This document shows positions 32,699 through 46,100 of a stretch of DNA of 64,000 bases, one piece after another. The notes beneath the pieces are model-generated. The model did not search any database, was not told where the DNA came from, and was given only the letters and a program-made list of their open reading frames with translations. This DNA is from Entophlyctis helioformis (lineage: Eukaryota > Chytridiomycota > Chytridiomycetes > Chytridiales > Chytriomycetaceae). The number at the start of each line of letters is the position of its first letter. Positions within the stretch are counted from its first letter, which is position 1. Location of the stretch: contig JAHLKH010000089.1 in the NCBI GenBank assembly GCA_025526915.1, positions 1-64,000 on the forward strand, in the 5' to 3' direction. The position numbers were made by a program, and so were the translations under genes.

Positions 32699-35600
32699 AT
32701 GTCAGCACCCTTGGACCACGCCAGCCACAACAACTTGGGAGCAACAGCAGGCGCTCGCAAGAAGAAGGTGCGCTTCTGCCCTTTCCTCATCTTGCACACC
32801 TTCTCTATCCAGCCGGTCAGCCAGTCAGCTTGCCAGCCGGCTAGCCTCGCCCAGCCGTTCAAGTGTTGCCTGCTCGCTCGACAGCACCTTGTCTGGTGCA
32901 TGCCAGCAAAGCAGCGGCAGCAATGGGTTGGAGACGCATAGGGCAGCCGGTGATGCTGCATCTGGTCTGCTCCAGCCATGGCTGCTCAGCTGCCTGCTGC
33001 TGGTCTGGCACCTGAACTTGCGCTGGGCATCGGCAACAACACGAGTGCTTTGTGCAGAGCGCCGAAACGGCCAGATGCTGGACCAGCCTGGCTGCCCGGC
33101 TGCTTGCACTCTCGGCCATGGATATTGGAGGCAGCCATCGTCCTTGCCTGCTGACGGCTTGGTACCAAACGGCAACCGGCAAGCAGCAAGGCCAGCCAGC
33201 CGGCCTGTTGCATCCGCCCGCTGGCAGCCCGTCGAACAGCGCATCTGCCAACAGGCTCATGCTCAACTCCATCCGTCCATCTGCGCTCTCAAACCCACCC
33301 CCAAACAGTTCACCATGCAGCCAACTGACACCTTTGCACTTGGTTGTCTTTCCCACAGAGCAAGCCACCGGGTAACCATGCCCCGCAGCTACACGCTCAT
33401 GCAGGCCACAGCAATGCAAATGGTGAGAGCCCAGTGACGTCCGGCTTCTCCTGCCAATGTATTGGCTTGTTGATCTCACGCAGCAGCATGCATCCGACCG
33501 GTGGTGCTCCAATAGGTCTCAACGGCACTCAGCCAGCAGCAACTGCACCGGCCGTAATGCCTCCGATGCCATTCTCAGAGGCTGTCCATGGCTCGCTCGA
33601 TATGCGAAACAAGCGCAAGAAGACCAATCTGGTCCACCAAAACCATCTTGCCGGGAGCATGAAAGATGATGACATTTGGTACACGGGCGATGCGGCAGAG
33701 CGGATGCGACTTCGCGACTTTTGGCTGCAGCTGAGTGACGATGATCGCAGCGCACTCGTCAAACTCGAAAAGGAGGCCGTCTTGAAGAAGGTCAAGGAGC
33801 AGCAGAAGCAAACCTGTTCATGCCACGTGTGTGGTCGTAGGAGGTATACCCGATGCGACTCGCCCTTCGCCGCCGTGCGGCATCCATGTTATACCTGGCC
33901 GCACTTTTAGCTTGTGCGCGTATATTGACAACAGCTGATGCTGAATGCGTCTGGCAGGATGGTCCTTGGCGAAGAGCTTGAAATGCTCTATGACGCGTAT
34001 TACGAAGAGTTGCAGCAATTTGCCAACGAGCATGGCACGCCAGGCACCCCAAAGCAGCATCCTCATCACGCCAGTTATCGGGCCCAAGACATGGACGACA
34101 TTGATGACGATGATGACGACGACAACGACGTCATGGACGATGACGAACAAAGTGACGACAGCGGCATCCTTGAGTTTGGCACCAGCCTCACCGTTAAAGG
34201 TGTGTCCGACGCCGGTGCATCGCTGACTGCATTTTACGCCTGCTCGTTGTTGCTTTTCATGCCGGTTCTCACTCCTTTCCTTGCACGTGATAGGAGGAAT
34301 TCTGACAGTCGCAGACGACTTTCTCAAGAACGACGGCCAGAAGTTTCTAAACCTCATGGAGCAGCTGTCTCAACGGCGTATGCGATCTATTGCGGACGAT
34401 GACCAGGATTACCCTCCCGCTGGTCCTGCCACTGATGCAGGATACGGCGAGTTCGACGATGTCGACGACGAGGACGACGAGGACGACTATGATGATGAAG
34501 AGGACGACGAGGAGGATGTAAGTCCACCGTTGCGCCATTCTGTTCTCTAGTCGGTTTACTCAGTGCATTAATGGCCATGGATGGATCGTCATGCCGTTGT
34601 AGGAAAACATGACCGACCAGCAACGCATGGAGGAGGGACGCCGTATGTTTCAGATTTTTGCTGCCAAGATGTTTGAGCAACGTGTCCTGGCTGCATATCG
34701 AGAAAAGGTAAGACGTGGGTGTATGTTGGAGATTCTGCTTGGCTAATCTCCCGTCCGCCATTGTCTTGCTTCAACTCTAATGCATACCTTGACTGACTGA
34801 CGTTTGTTTGTCTGTTCAATTGATGGCAGGTTGCACAAGAGCGCCAGAAGCGGTTCTTGGAGGAGCTCGAGGAAGAGGATCGCCAGCGCGAGATCCGCGA
34901 CAAGGCCAAACAGCAGACCAAGGAGAAGAAGAAGGCTCAGAAGAAGTGAGTTCCTCCATGGGGATCGTTGACGATTCATGTGCCGACCCGAGCAGTGTAT
35001 GTCTGCATAGCGTTGCTCATGTACATGCATACGCTTTGCTCTACTCTGTTTTGAATTGCTGCACAGGGCTCAACAACAAAAGCGAGAGGAAGAAAGGGCA
35101 GAGTTGGAACGACTCAAACGCGAGCAAGAGGACAAGCTGAAACGTGAAAAGGAGGAGAGACGCCGGTAAATGCCGACTTTTGCCCGCTGCTTCTTTTACC
35201 TGTGCACACACTGCTGCTGGTCCACCTTTACTGATTGTCAGCGGACTTGCCTTGCATTATCGCGTATTTTGTTTCGGCTGGCAGCATTCAGCGTCAGGCT
35301 GAGCAAGCCAAGCGCGAAGAGGCGCTGCGGATCCAACGTGAGGCCGAGGAAAAGGCACGAAGGGAGGCTGAAGAAAAGGCTCGCAAGGAGGCCCAAGAGA
35401 AGGCTCGCAGGGAGGCTGAGGAGCGCATCCGACGCGAGGCTGCGGAGAAGGCTCAGCGGGAGTTGGAGCAAATAGCGCAACGGGCAGAGGAGCAAAGGAA
35501 ACTGCAAGAGCAAAAGGAACAAGAGGAGCAGCAGCGGAAGCAGCGCCAACGCGAAGATCGCGAGCGAGCCAAGAGAGAAAAGGACGAACGGCGCAACAAA

Positions 35601-38007
35601 GCACGCAAAGAGCAAGCTGCTTCCAAAGCCCTGGTGGCCTCGCCGGTGACTGCTTCTTTGTCGCACCCGTCGCCTGCATCGCCCAGAGCTGGATCTGCAG
35701 CATCCGGACAATCAAACAGCAACGCCACATCTGCCGCACCAGCGCCACAGCCACGAACTTTAGCAGTCAAGGTACCGCAGCAAGCTTTGCCCCAGCATCA
35801 CCAGTCTCCAGCCCAGCAGCACCCTGCCTCTGCATCATCCACCTCAACACTCCAGCCGCAGCCAGCTACTCCTCACGACGCGGGCCCTTCTCTCGCACCT
35901 CTGGCGTCCATGTTGCATGATCGCGTTTCTGCAGACTCTCAGCCACCGCCGCCTACCGCTGCGACAGTTGTTACTGCAGCATTGCCAGAAGACCAGCATG
36001 CTTCCATGCGAGTTCAAGATGGCTCGTCTTCGTTGCCTTTGCACCTAATGTGGAATGGACGGCCAGTTGTGTCGCCCACCTCAACTCTCGAGTCGCAAGC
36101 GCAGCCATTGTTCCAAAGTATGATCACGCTGTATTCCTCTCTTGGCAGCGCCGCTCTGACTGACGGTACTCTTTGCTTACATTCCTTGCTTTCTAGATAT
36201 GGTGTTTGGCCCGTCTGGCGCACCATATGTATCCCAGGCTGCACTGCCTCTTCAACCGCGCTTCGATCCCATCTCTGCAAGCCATAGCCTTCGAGGCCAC
36301 TTTGAGCCAACAGCCAATTCTGCAGCGGCTGCAAATGCTGCAACCGTGGCAGACGATCCCCTTCTCTCTCCAGGGTCTTTGAGTATGGCTGCTGCCACCG
36401 CACCAACTGCTCATCTTGGCACGCATCCATCTGTACAACATCATCCGCTGTCGATTGGCCACTCATGGGTGTCAAGCCAGAGCCCAGGGCATCGCAGCAT
36501 TACTCCTCGTGGCCAGGCTGGTGTTGGGCAGGGACTTGCGGACATTCCGCGCGAAGACAGCTTTGCGAGCAACCTTGGCTCTGGGCCAGGAGCGTTTCGT
36601 GATGTGTTGGATTTGGATCTTGTCTTCAACCTGGAGCAGTTGTCGCTCGGCAAGCAAACGGGTCGCCCACACCCCATCCAGCGGCCCCCTGGTATGACCA
36701 GCCAAGCGCTTGCTGGTGGTTCTCAAGGTTTCAGATCCACATCTGGGGCACATCCCACCAGCAACGCCACATCTCCGAGCAATGGACTTGCCAGCAACAT
36801 CACTGTGACTGATCGCCAGCAGGGCAATGGCGTTGAATACGACAAGGACCTTGGATGGGGATCTCATGCAGCCGCGTCTTTGCCGACATCCGACACGCTA
36901 GGGTTGGGCCTCGGGCTTGGTGTCAAGACAGCCTTCACTCCCAACACGACGGATTGGCCCATCTTTGAGCATACCCGTGGCCAACATGCGTTTTCGGCTG
37001 CGTATGACGACACTGAGCTGTTCAATGCGGAGGAGCGACTCAACAACATCTGGCACCCACCCCCATCAAGGACGCAGCCACTAGCTGGCGTTTCGTCGTC
37101 TTTGCCGTCTTCCAGCTTGGTTGCACCTCCCGGGTTTCGGACAGACGCGCATGGCCATGCTGGTCTAGGTGCTGCCGGTACATCAAATCTGTTAAGCAGC
37201 ATCGGGCTTGGCTCATCGAGTGGTCGTGCGGGTGCAGCTGCATCTGGGATCGAGTCTGCACTGTCGCTGTCACTCGCCAGCGCCGACACTCTCGGTGATG
37301 TAATGTTTGGTGGCCAATCGAGTGGATTCGAGGCAAGTCAAAGCAATGCCGCCCGACATGGCTTGAACTCCAACATATGGAGCCCCGCTTCTGTCGTGAT
37401 TCCAACGGATGGTATGTTGTTTTATCGCGTAATTCTCTCTTTTCATATGTTTGGGAATGCCAGGGGACTAACGGCTATTCCTGCTGCCTTGCGCTTGACA
37501 GATCTTGGTATGCTCGGAGCACATGCACACGGCCATTTGCATGGCGCCAGCTCTCATATCTCCAAAGCCATCAACCACGGACGACCGCCTTTGCCCTATC
37601 ATCATCATCAGCAGCAGCAACACACATATGGGTTTGAGACATCCCAACAACCCTTTGGCTCTATTGCTGGCCAGCCGATGAGTCGATTGGAGCTGAATGG
37701 CCAGTCTGGCATGCTTGGAAGCTCGTTTCAGCCAAGCCAGCAGCCGCCGTCGCAGCAACAGCAGCAACAGCAGCAACAGCAGCAACAGCAGCAACAGCAG
37801 CAACAGCAACAGCAGCAACACACATATGGGCCACCGACTGCGAGCCCCTTGAACGCACCAGCTCCCGGCCTTGGTCCTTTGTCGCAAGCGCCTGCATTTA
37901 CTTACATCGCCGAGCATCACCAATTACAAAAGCAGCAGCAGCAGCAACAGCAGCAGATCCTTTGGGACAAGACTCGGCCCGAGTCTTGGATGACTGGCAG
38001 ATTTTGA
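32699..38007 (+). CDS. Nst1-like stress-response protein
   Basis: Start at 32699 gives a 69-nt exon ([14 protein letters not shown]...ARKKK) with donor GTGCGC. The next convincing exon begins at about 33484, after an intron of roughly 715 bp, so the N-terminal exon is less certain. The rest follows Nst1: [90 protein letters not shown] long Lys/Glu/Arg/Gln coiled coil follows at about 34830-35620. The C-terminal half is Ser/Pro/Gly-rich with a long poly-Gln tract near 37753. Nst1 in yeast influences salt tolerance and binds splicing/mRNA-decay factors. The C-terminal portion aligns to nothing I recognise. Confidence 0.8.
37753..37819 (+). repeat. CAG/CAA repeat coding poly-Gln
   Basis: About 22 consecutive Gln codons with a 9-bp CAGCAACAG period, in the C-terminal region of the Nst1-like protein. 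A second short run lies at about 37932-37956. Confidence 0.9.
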
Positions 38008-38246
38008 TGTTCGTTCTTGAGGTGTGTTGCGACCAAATCATCAATGAGCCATTGTTTCAAAGCAAACGCAGTTGAGTAGGCGACTCTGTTGGGTTTGCCA
38101 GCCATTCCATCAGCGCCTGTGGAGATGCAGCATGCCGTCGTCCATGTCGGCTCGATGATTCTACAACGTTCACTTGTTCTAAAGGGCAACACTTGCTTAA
38201 TTTCCCACCATATCAGTATGCAAGACATCAACATCGCCATCATCGA

Positions 38247-40357
38247 CTAGTGACGGACAACATCGGGCTCCAGACTGACGCCGCGCTTGATCTTGCCCCA
38301 GCCAATCAGACGCCAGTGCTTGTCAATACGGCGACTGAGAGCCACCTTCTCGTCGACTTCCGTGCAGGCAGGAGCCGTCAGGATGACCTTGGCAAGGTCG
38401 GCCTTGACGCTGATGACACGGCCTCCCGTGGATGTGGAGCCAATGTTGAACATGAGCACCTCGTTCTTGGTAAGCTTTTGCACCTTGGTCTGCTTCTTGT
38501 CGTCCGTCTTGACGCCAAGCAGCTGTCTGAGCAAAAAGTAGTTGATTTCGATCTCTGTAAAGATGGAGGGAAGAGTGCCGACAGAGCCGAGCACCTGGCC
38601 AAGCAGGCGATCCGAGCGGCAAATGGTGGGATCAATGCGCGTTCCGACACCTGTGCGAAAAGCCCGACAAGGCATGCATGTCAGCAAACAATACGTTAGG
38701 GTCTACAACGAGAGAGACACAGCATGCCATGGCAGAGACATAAAAAATGCGGATGTGCAGGCACGTACCAATGAGACCGCCGGGAACAGCAAACTTGAGA
38801 TCGTTGGCTTCGGCAAAGAGCGAGATGATGCGCGAGAAGATAGGACGGCACTTGGTGCGGCCCTCACTGTCCTTGGAGACAACACCCGGGCGAACCTCGA
38901 TCTCGTCGCCCACCTTGAGGACGCCGCAAAGAATGGAGCCACCAGCAACTCCGCCCTTGAGGTTGGCCACCTCTGCACCAGGCTTGTTGACGTCAAAGGA
39001 GCGAATGACGATGAGACGGGGGTCCGCAGTAAAGTCGCGAACAGGAATCGGGATCTTCTTGACAATGTACTCGTTGATGGCGTCAATATTGTACTTGAGC
39101 TGTGCAGAGATGGGGATGATGGGTGCACCATCGGCAACGGTGCCCTTGATGAACTTGCGAATGCTCTCGTACTGCTGCTCGGCGGCCGACTCCTTGATCA
39201 AATCCACCTTGTTTTGAAGAATGATGATGTGGCGAAGCTTCATGATCTCAATGGCAGCCAGATGCTCCGATGTTTGCGGCTGGGGGCAGGACTCGTTTCC
39301 GGCAATCAGCAGCAGAGCAGCGTCCATGACAGCTGCACCGTTAAGCATCGTGGCCATGAGAATATCGTGGCCCGGGCAGTCGACAAACGACACATGGCTG
39401 GTCAAGACAGATGGGCAACGGTACACAGCCAGAACGATTAGATGATGATCGCTGGTCAAGATGCAGCTGCCCGGCGCCAAGATGCAGGCACGCAGATGAA
39501 CAGCAAGGAGATCCACTCCCATTCAACTCTGCGCAAAACTGTCATTCCATCGAACAGAGGCACTTACCGCAGAAGCCTCATTCTGCCCTTGCAGCCAACG
39601 CGCTCGCAGGCAAAGCCTTCCTCCTTGTCGCTCTTGTAAGAGCGGTAGCAGCCGGGACGAGGGCACTCGTCGTTGTCACACTTGAAAATCTGTAGACAGC
39701 GCCGTGACGGGTGAGTCAGCAGACTAACGGCACGCACAGCGACCACCCGAAAGCAAGCACAAGCGAGCGTGCAGGTGCTGGCTTGCCTTGGCATTGGCAT
39801 AGCCGAGCTTGATGGTGATGTTACGCTCGAGCTCGTTCTTGAAGCGGACAGTCTGAACGCCAGAAATGGCCTTGACAACAGTGGACTTGCCGTGGGCGAC
39901 ATGGCCAATGGTTCCTAAGGTCCCAGGCAGCAGCAACAGCAACAGTGAACACGCCAGTCAGCAGGCTATTCAGCCAGTGGGCCATTCAACAAGCCAGACA
40001 AAGGCAGACGGTGGTGCCCGCCGTCATGGGCGTCATGGTCGTCATGGGCGTCGTGGGCGTCATGGCGGCCTTGGCCCTTGGGCTGATTCTTGCTGATCAA
40101 CGCATGCGCGGCCGCCCTGGCAGAGCAGCACATGCGGCCACAGAAAGAGAACGAACAGGAGGCAGAACAGGGCAAGAGAGGAAGGAAGAGAGGAAGGAAG
40201 AGCGGGAGGAAGAGAGGGAGTGCACCGCAGGCAGGGGCGGCATGGCAGCAGGGGTTGGACAGCAGTCGCACCACTCACCAATGTTGATGGTCGCCTGTCT
40301 GGAAATGACCTCTGGCGACAGAGGGTGCAGCGTTGCAGGGTCAATCTCTGTGGACAT
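38247..40357 (-). CDS. eIF2 gamma subunit (Gcd11), translation initiation GTPase
   Basis: Starts [19 protein letters not shown] at 40357. GTPase motifs: G1 [10 protein letters not shown]3 DCPGHD, G4 NKVD, G5 SAQLK. The eIF2 gamma-specific zinc knuckle [12 protein letters not shown]...CERVGC lies between G1 and G3. Domains II and III follow, with [20 protein letters not shown] and [16 protein letters not shown] near the end. In eIF2 it binds GTP and initiator Met-tRNA and delivers it to the 40S subunit. Five introns are visible; the first (about 39920-40279) is long and contains GGAA-type purine repeats and GTCATGGGC repeats. All motifs are intact. It is divergent from the cyclin gene. Confidence 0.96.
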
Positions 40358-40466
40358 TGTCTTTGGCCGGCGTGCCGTAGTGTTAGCGGTTCGAGTCAGC
40401 AGCCCGCATGGACAGCCAGTGCACGAGTGGGCGACGCACATCAGCGAGCAAGCCACGGCACCTACC
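40358..40466 (-). promoter_or_regulatory. Shared leader module upstream of eIF2 gamma ATG
   Basis: On the minus strand it reads GGTAGGTGCC, GATGTGCGTCGCCCAC, GTCCATGCGGGCTGCTGACTC, GGCACGCCGGCC, then the ATG. The blocks and order are the same as at NF-YA, GID2 and ORC6. Confidence 0.6.
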
Positions 40467-40538
40467 TCGTCTGCGCAGTGGCCCGTTTGGTGGTCGATCG
40501 GGAGGGGTAAAGCGGATGTCAGGCTGGATGTCAGGCGG

Positions 40539-40575
40539 GTCACGTGAAGTACACGTGACTGGCAGTCGGGCCAAT
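40539..40575. promoter_or_regulatory. Paired CACGTG boxes plus CCAAT box in the eIF2 gamma/cyclin divergent promoter
   Basis: CACGTG lies at 40541-40546 and 40552-40557 (11 bp apart). CCAAT at 40571-40575 is 13 bp beyond the second box, towards the cyclin gene. Base-for-base it is close to the module at 13743-13780. Confidence 0.7.
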
Positions 40576-40615
40576 CAGCGGCGCAACCGCCCCCCTCCTC
40601 TTTGACTGGATCGCC

Positions 40616-42854
40616 ATGCAACAGCAGCAGCAGCAGCGGCAGCAGCAGCAGCAGCCGCCAGGGTCGCCGTCGCTCTCGCCAATGGACAATGGCGACTGGC
40701 TGTACAGCGAGAGCGCCTTTCTGACGACGCCCTCTGCGCTGCAGGGTGTACCACCAGAGAACGAGGCCGGAGTTCGGCTGAGGGCATGTCGCTTTATTGA
40801 GCGCTGTGCCCGCAAGCTGCGAGTGTAAGCTGGACTGCGCTGGACTGGACTGGACTAGACTGGACTGGACTGCGGTGCTGGACGGCGGTGCTGGACGGCC
40901 AAAGACCGGCCCTCAAAGCAGCAACCGCAGTGCATGCCTCGCAGCCAGCCGACTGTGCCGCTCTTTTATCCGTGGACTGCCTGCCTGTTGGACAGGCTTC
41001 ACGGAACGCTGTGGCGGCAGACACTGACCCTGTCGATGCTGCATGCGGATGCCGGACGGGCGATGTGGACCCAACAGGCCTCATGACCTCATGGCAACCT
41101 CAAAGGTGTTGCTGCAGCGGTTCTACATGCGATCGTCCGTCAAGGACTGCGAGTATCACGATGTCGCCTCGTCGCTCCTGTTTCTCAGCTGCAAGCTGGG
41201 CGAGGGCCGCACGTTCAAGCGCATCGAAGAGGTGGTGTCGGTGTGTGGCAGCGACGCAAAAAAGTCGCCTGTAGATGTCTCGGAGGGCTCAAAGGTACGC
41301 ATGCACAGCAGCCCATCTTGGATCTGGTCGCCAAAGATCTGGTGGCTGATCAGCCGTTTGGCGGGGTGTGGCTTGCGCCGTGTTTGGGGGACCATCAACA
41401 GGAGTTCTTGCGCTGGAAAGACACCATCATGCACTACGAAGAACACGCCCTCCACCAGCTCTGTTACGATCTTTCTCCTGGACTTCCGCACCATCTTGCG
41501 CTTGGGATCGTTCGCGATCATCAAGGTACCCATTCATGTTCTGTGCATGCTCCTATGCCAGATTTGCATGTGTGGCACCGCCATTTCCTTCTGCTGCACG
41601 GCTGTTTCTTTCAGATTTCTGAGAGCCGATTCTTCTGACAATGCCTTTGGATACGCAGGCTCCCTCTCGATGCAAAAGCTGGCCTTTTTCTACTGCGAGG
41701 AGGCGTAAGTATGCATCACCCTGGCTGGGTTCCAATCCATCCGAGATATTTGCGAGACACCAGGGCTAACACTGCGCCTGGCTTTGAAATGTCACGGCTA
41801 CCATGTGTGCACCCATCAGCCTTTGCACAACCCTCGTCCTTCGCTTCCCGGCCCTCCAGATTGCCCAGGCGGCAGTGCATGCCGCATGTCTCACTCTCGG
41901 GGAGACTATTCACACATTGTCTGGACAAGAATGGTGGGCGGCTGGCGATCTAGACTTGCGCAGACTAAAAGGTTCGCCATGCGCTGCTGCGATGATGCCC
42001 TGGAATACCGACACCATGTACTGACACGTGTTTCTGTCATTTATGCCCCAGCGATAGCATATGAAATGTCGCTGGCCGCTGACGAGGCACAGCTCCGCCG
42101 CCTTGTGCGCATCCGCATGTCAAGGTTCAAGGACCGCGAATTCCGAGGGCAGCGGCGGCGTCCAAAGCACTCTGGCGCATCTTCGTCGCGGGCAAAGGCC
42201 ACATCCACTGCTTTGAGTGTTGCAGCCACCAGCTCAAGCGCCGTAAGTCATCGCCATGACTGCGACGACCAGCGCTGGTCTTTTTAGCCAACAGCCGGAT
42301 TCATCTGCCATTTGTCATGCCTTTGCTTCTTCTTTCCTCGCCTGTGTGCGCTCGATTGCTACGGCTCTCCTATGGCTTGCGAACCGTGCGTTGGATCCCT
42401 TCTCCAGTCACCAAGAGGCGTGCCAGGCCATGTGACCCCTCTCGCAAGCATGGCAGAGGCAAGCCCAGGCTGGTCGCCCTCCAAGCATCACATCTCCATA
42501 TCTCCTCCATTCGTCCCACCTGGCGCATCTGATCACCGGCGCGCCACGCATGTGCCCGACGTAATGCCCATCATGATGATGAATGCGAGGCCGATCCCTT
42601 TTGGCGGAGGTTTCCCAAAGCATCACATTCCTCCGCCGCCTCCACCACCCCATCCGTTCATGGTGCCGCCCTTTCCCGCACAGCCGTTTCCGCGTCCCTT
42701 TCTTCACCCTCACCAGCTTCACGGCCAGCCTGGCATGGGCATTGGTCCCGCGCGTCCTGTCATGAACGGGCCGCCGCCTCCACGTTTTCATCCCTACGCA
42801 TTCCATGCTCGGCCGCAGCCGCCAAGCGGCCCTCACCACCACAACCAACATTGA
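40616..42854 (+). CDS. Transcription-type cyclin (cyclin K/T/Pch1-like)
   Basis: The start at 40616 opens with a poly-Gln run, then the cyclin box. FLTTPSALQGVPPENEAG is the typical TPS...G entry of C/K/T/L cyclins. After intron 1 (donor GTAAGC, acceptor CCAACAG) it continues PHDLMATSKVLLQRFYMRSS and HDVASSLLFLSCKLGEGRTF. The second cyclin fold has FLRWKDTIMHYEEHALHQL and LSMQKLAFFYCEEA. The C-terminus is Pro/His/Met-rich (HHIPPPPPPPHPFMVPP, ends HHHNQH), like the His-rich tails of P-TEFb cyclins. It would activate a CTD kinase (CDK9/12-like) in the nucleus. Whether it is K, T or L type cannot be decided by eye. Confidence 0.8.
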
Positions 42855-43164
42855 TTCCACTTATGGGCCTGCGCACATGGCCAGTGTCTGTTGTTTCCTG
42901 GACCTTTTATCCCCGCCACCACTATTCGCCTCAACATCGCGTTTCCGTCGAACCCGACACGGACAGCCTTCTCCTTCACTGTACACATACTCCCGCGTCC
43001 CGCCACCCCTTCTTACGGCCGAGTCTGTCTAGTCTTTGGTGCCCAAGATACCATGGCATTCATCACAAGCTGGCAATTGAATGAATGGGCGGGCCATGTG
43101 CTTCAATCTCCTGTCGGATCACTGATAATGTGAAAGGGTCGAGAGTGCCGCAATCCAGCCCGCG
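42855..43164. other. Convergent 3' spacer
   Basis: Lies between the stop of the cyclin gene and the stop of the ankyrin-RasGEF gene. C/T-rich early part; no gene, tRNA or repeat seen. Confidence 0.5.
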
Positions 43165-46100
43165 TCAGTTGTCGTCGCTGTCTGTTTCCTCTTCTCTTGG
43201 TTCGATGATCAGCGATCGGTCATAAAGCTCGTCTTCGGTCATCAGCGGCATCTCTTCCCATCCAGTCGGCGCTCCTCGCTTGTCTCCCAATCGACGCACA
43301 AACTCTTGAATGGCCGGCACTGGCGTCAATGCAAATGGCACTTGCTCAAAGCGCTGGATCTCTCGGATCAGGTTGTACACCTTGCGTCGCTTTTCAAAGT
43401 TGATAAAATGCGAGTCAGGCAGAAAGTCTGGGTTTCCGAGCTCGATGAACGTCAGGTCGGTGAGGTAGACACCTGGCTCATTCGCATTTGTCAATCAAAT
43501 GGTTGAGCCATGGATGAGTTGGAGATCTTGCCCCATACGACGCGCTTGCGAGCGAGTCAGTTGGCAGCCATACCTAGAAATGGAATGGCAGGAGGGGCCA
43601 TCTCCTTGAGTACTTTGCGATAGTTGGCGTATTGAAACCTTGGGCTGACTATGTCTGCAAGCTCCTTGTACGCGTCGCTGATTTTGGGATGTTTATCCTC
43701 AAGGATCTGCAGCATGACAGTTAACAGGACAGTCGTTTGTCTGGCTTATTGCGTTTGAATTGGCAGACACGGGCTGTCATCCAGCAACGTACCTTCCATG
43801 TCTTGTGCAGTCGGCTGATTGGCGACATGGTAAACGCGCCAATTATGGTTGTTACTCCTGTGAGGTTGTTGAGCTCTCTGCAGTGCTGTCGGTGCATGCA
43901 AAAAGGGCGATCAGTGGAGCACATGCTCATCACGTACATCTCGCATGAATGCACGTACCATGGCCACTTGGACAAAGTACTTTACAATGTTCATGCGCAT
44001 TTTGAGATTGTCTTGCGATGCGATGTTGGTCGCAATCCAAAACGAGAGCTTACTTCCATTGTCAGCCACACTTGGCAGGTGCAATAGGGGGAGCGCCGCA
44101 CCGGCACGCAACGGGGCTCCATTCGCGCAAGCACCGCATCCACATGCGTTGGCCGGTATCCAGTTACCTGGTTCGTGTGCTGGATGAGCTTGGAAATGTC
44201 TGTATTCCCAGAATTTGGATCGTGGCGCTTTGGGTTGGCTCCCTTGATGGCTTGTGCTTCTTTGCGGCGATGGCCGTCCCAGATCTGATCAAGACACTCG
44301 TATGGCTTGACGCGCGCGAAGAGCTCAAACTCCACCAGCGTCAGCTGGCGCGCCATTTCTTGAGGATCAATATCCATGAACGCTTTCAGGTCTGTTGTCA
44401 AGGCAACAAGCAGGTCAACTCCAGCAAAAGCACGTGTTGGGAGGATGGGTTTGGGGCACTGCTTCTCGCGCTCGGCGCCAAGTTGGGGGATCATCCGTGC
44501 TCTTGGCTCTTCCAACAGCTGCCAAGCGCAAATGCAATCCATTCCAGCGTTTCAGCATCCACATTGGCGTGCAGGGCCAGCAGCACAACGCACTTGGTGT
44601 ACCTTTGCATCCAACGCCTGCAACATCGTGACCGACAGTTGCTCAAAGTCAAAAGCCACTTTCTTCTCAACAAAGTCCCGGTATCGCAGAATGTACTGCT
44701 CGTAGTCGACAAAGTCCTCTTCAAAGTGGTTTTGGATCCAATGCAGCAGCACGTGACACACTCTGATCGGGGACAATCAATAACAATCGCATTCTTGTGT
44801 GAGTGCAATCAGGAGTGCAAGCCGGCCGTGGCGTTTTCAAACGCGTTCTTTCACGCCAGCGCTTACCGAAGTCGAACTTGGACAACTTTCTTGTCTAGGT
44901 ACACATCAAACATTCGCTGGTTCAGACCATACGGCGGCGCAATGTCGTATCGCTTAAAGAGCTGGTCCATCAGTTCGGTTGTGGTGGTGAATGAGTGGTG
45001 TGTCATGATCATGGCGGCCATAAAGTCCTCGTCTGTAGAGATGCCACGAGTAGGGTTGCTATGCTTGTCAGTGCGGCCGAATGCATGGGTTTCAGGGATC
45101 AAACCCAAATTCCTAACCATTGACCATGTGGTGTGTTGAAGCCTCGAGCAGCTTATTAAGGCGGCCGCCCTTGATCACGCGCTTTCCGTTGATCTCTTCC
45201 GCCACCAGTCCCTCTGGCGAGTCTTCGAGAAAACTCAGCTCTTCCTTGGTCAGCTGCGTGGCTGGCTTCTTTCCGATAGGATTCTGGTCACCCAGCAGCT
45301 GTCCCTCCCACATCTGGAAGAGCTGTTTGACGCGCTCATTCTGCAAGCACTCCTTGCGCCAGTTGTCTTGCTTTCGCCGCTCTTCCAAGAATGTGTGCCG
45401 CACTTTGGTTGCCGTTTCCTTTGCAAGAATGACCACCTTTTTCACAGAAAGCACACACGGGATGGTCGCCTGAAGCATCTCGGACGCCGAGTTGGGCGGC
45501 GGCCACGAGGCCGACGCAATCTTGCCCTTGGCCATGACCTGGCGTGCAGCTGTCTTTACGTCTTCAAATGCCGTCCGAAGAATCGGCTTGAGGGGGTACG
45601 GATACTCGACCATGGGCAGCTTCACTCCTGATGCCTCAAGCCGTGTCACATCCTCTTGGTCGAGCACAACGTCGTCGGGAATGTCCTTGAGAAGCTCAAA
45701 GGACTGGATTTCCTCCATCAAAGTGTCAGCGCGTGCATGCACCGTGGATGTCGCCTTGATGAACTCTTCCTTGAGGTGCTGATCGTGCACATTTTTGAGC
45801 TCGGCGACCGAGACGACGAATTGCTTGAGCAACGAGTCCAGCGTCTTGAAAAAGTCTGCATCTGCAGCCTTTTCTTCTGGCGTCAGCACGTCCTGCGATG
45901 GCTGGCGGGCACCCAGGTCGTACCGCTTTGACATTTCCTCGATAAGTTTGAGATCATTTTGCCGCTTGTACTCGGAATAGCTCAATGCACCCTTGAACAC
46001 CGTGCCCGCTTCCAACTTGGAGTCCGAATGCGATGCCGACGAAGAGCTTGAGGCTGATGGCAATTCATCGCCGGCATCCTCGCTTTCCTCAAACGCGTGA

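Noticed and set aside
32768..33483. Long open frames inside the first Nst1 intron as an independent gene
   Set aside because: Low-complexity Ala/Gln/Pro translations in several frames on both strands, flanked by a good donor and acceptor; more likely intronic.
37750..37820. CRISPR-like regular repeat
   Set aside because: A 9-bp CAG/CAA period coding Gln with no spacers; a poly-Gln tract.
40020..40250. Lys/Glu-rich and Arg-rich open frames in eIF2 gamma intron 1 as a small gene
   Set aside because: They arise from simple GGAAGA and GTCATGGGC repeats.
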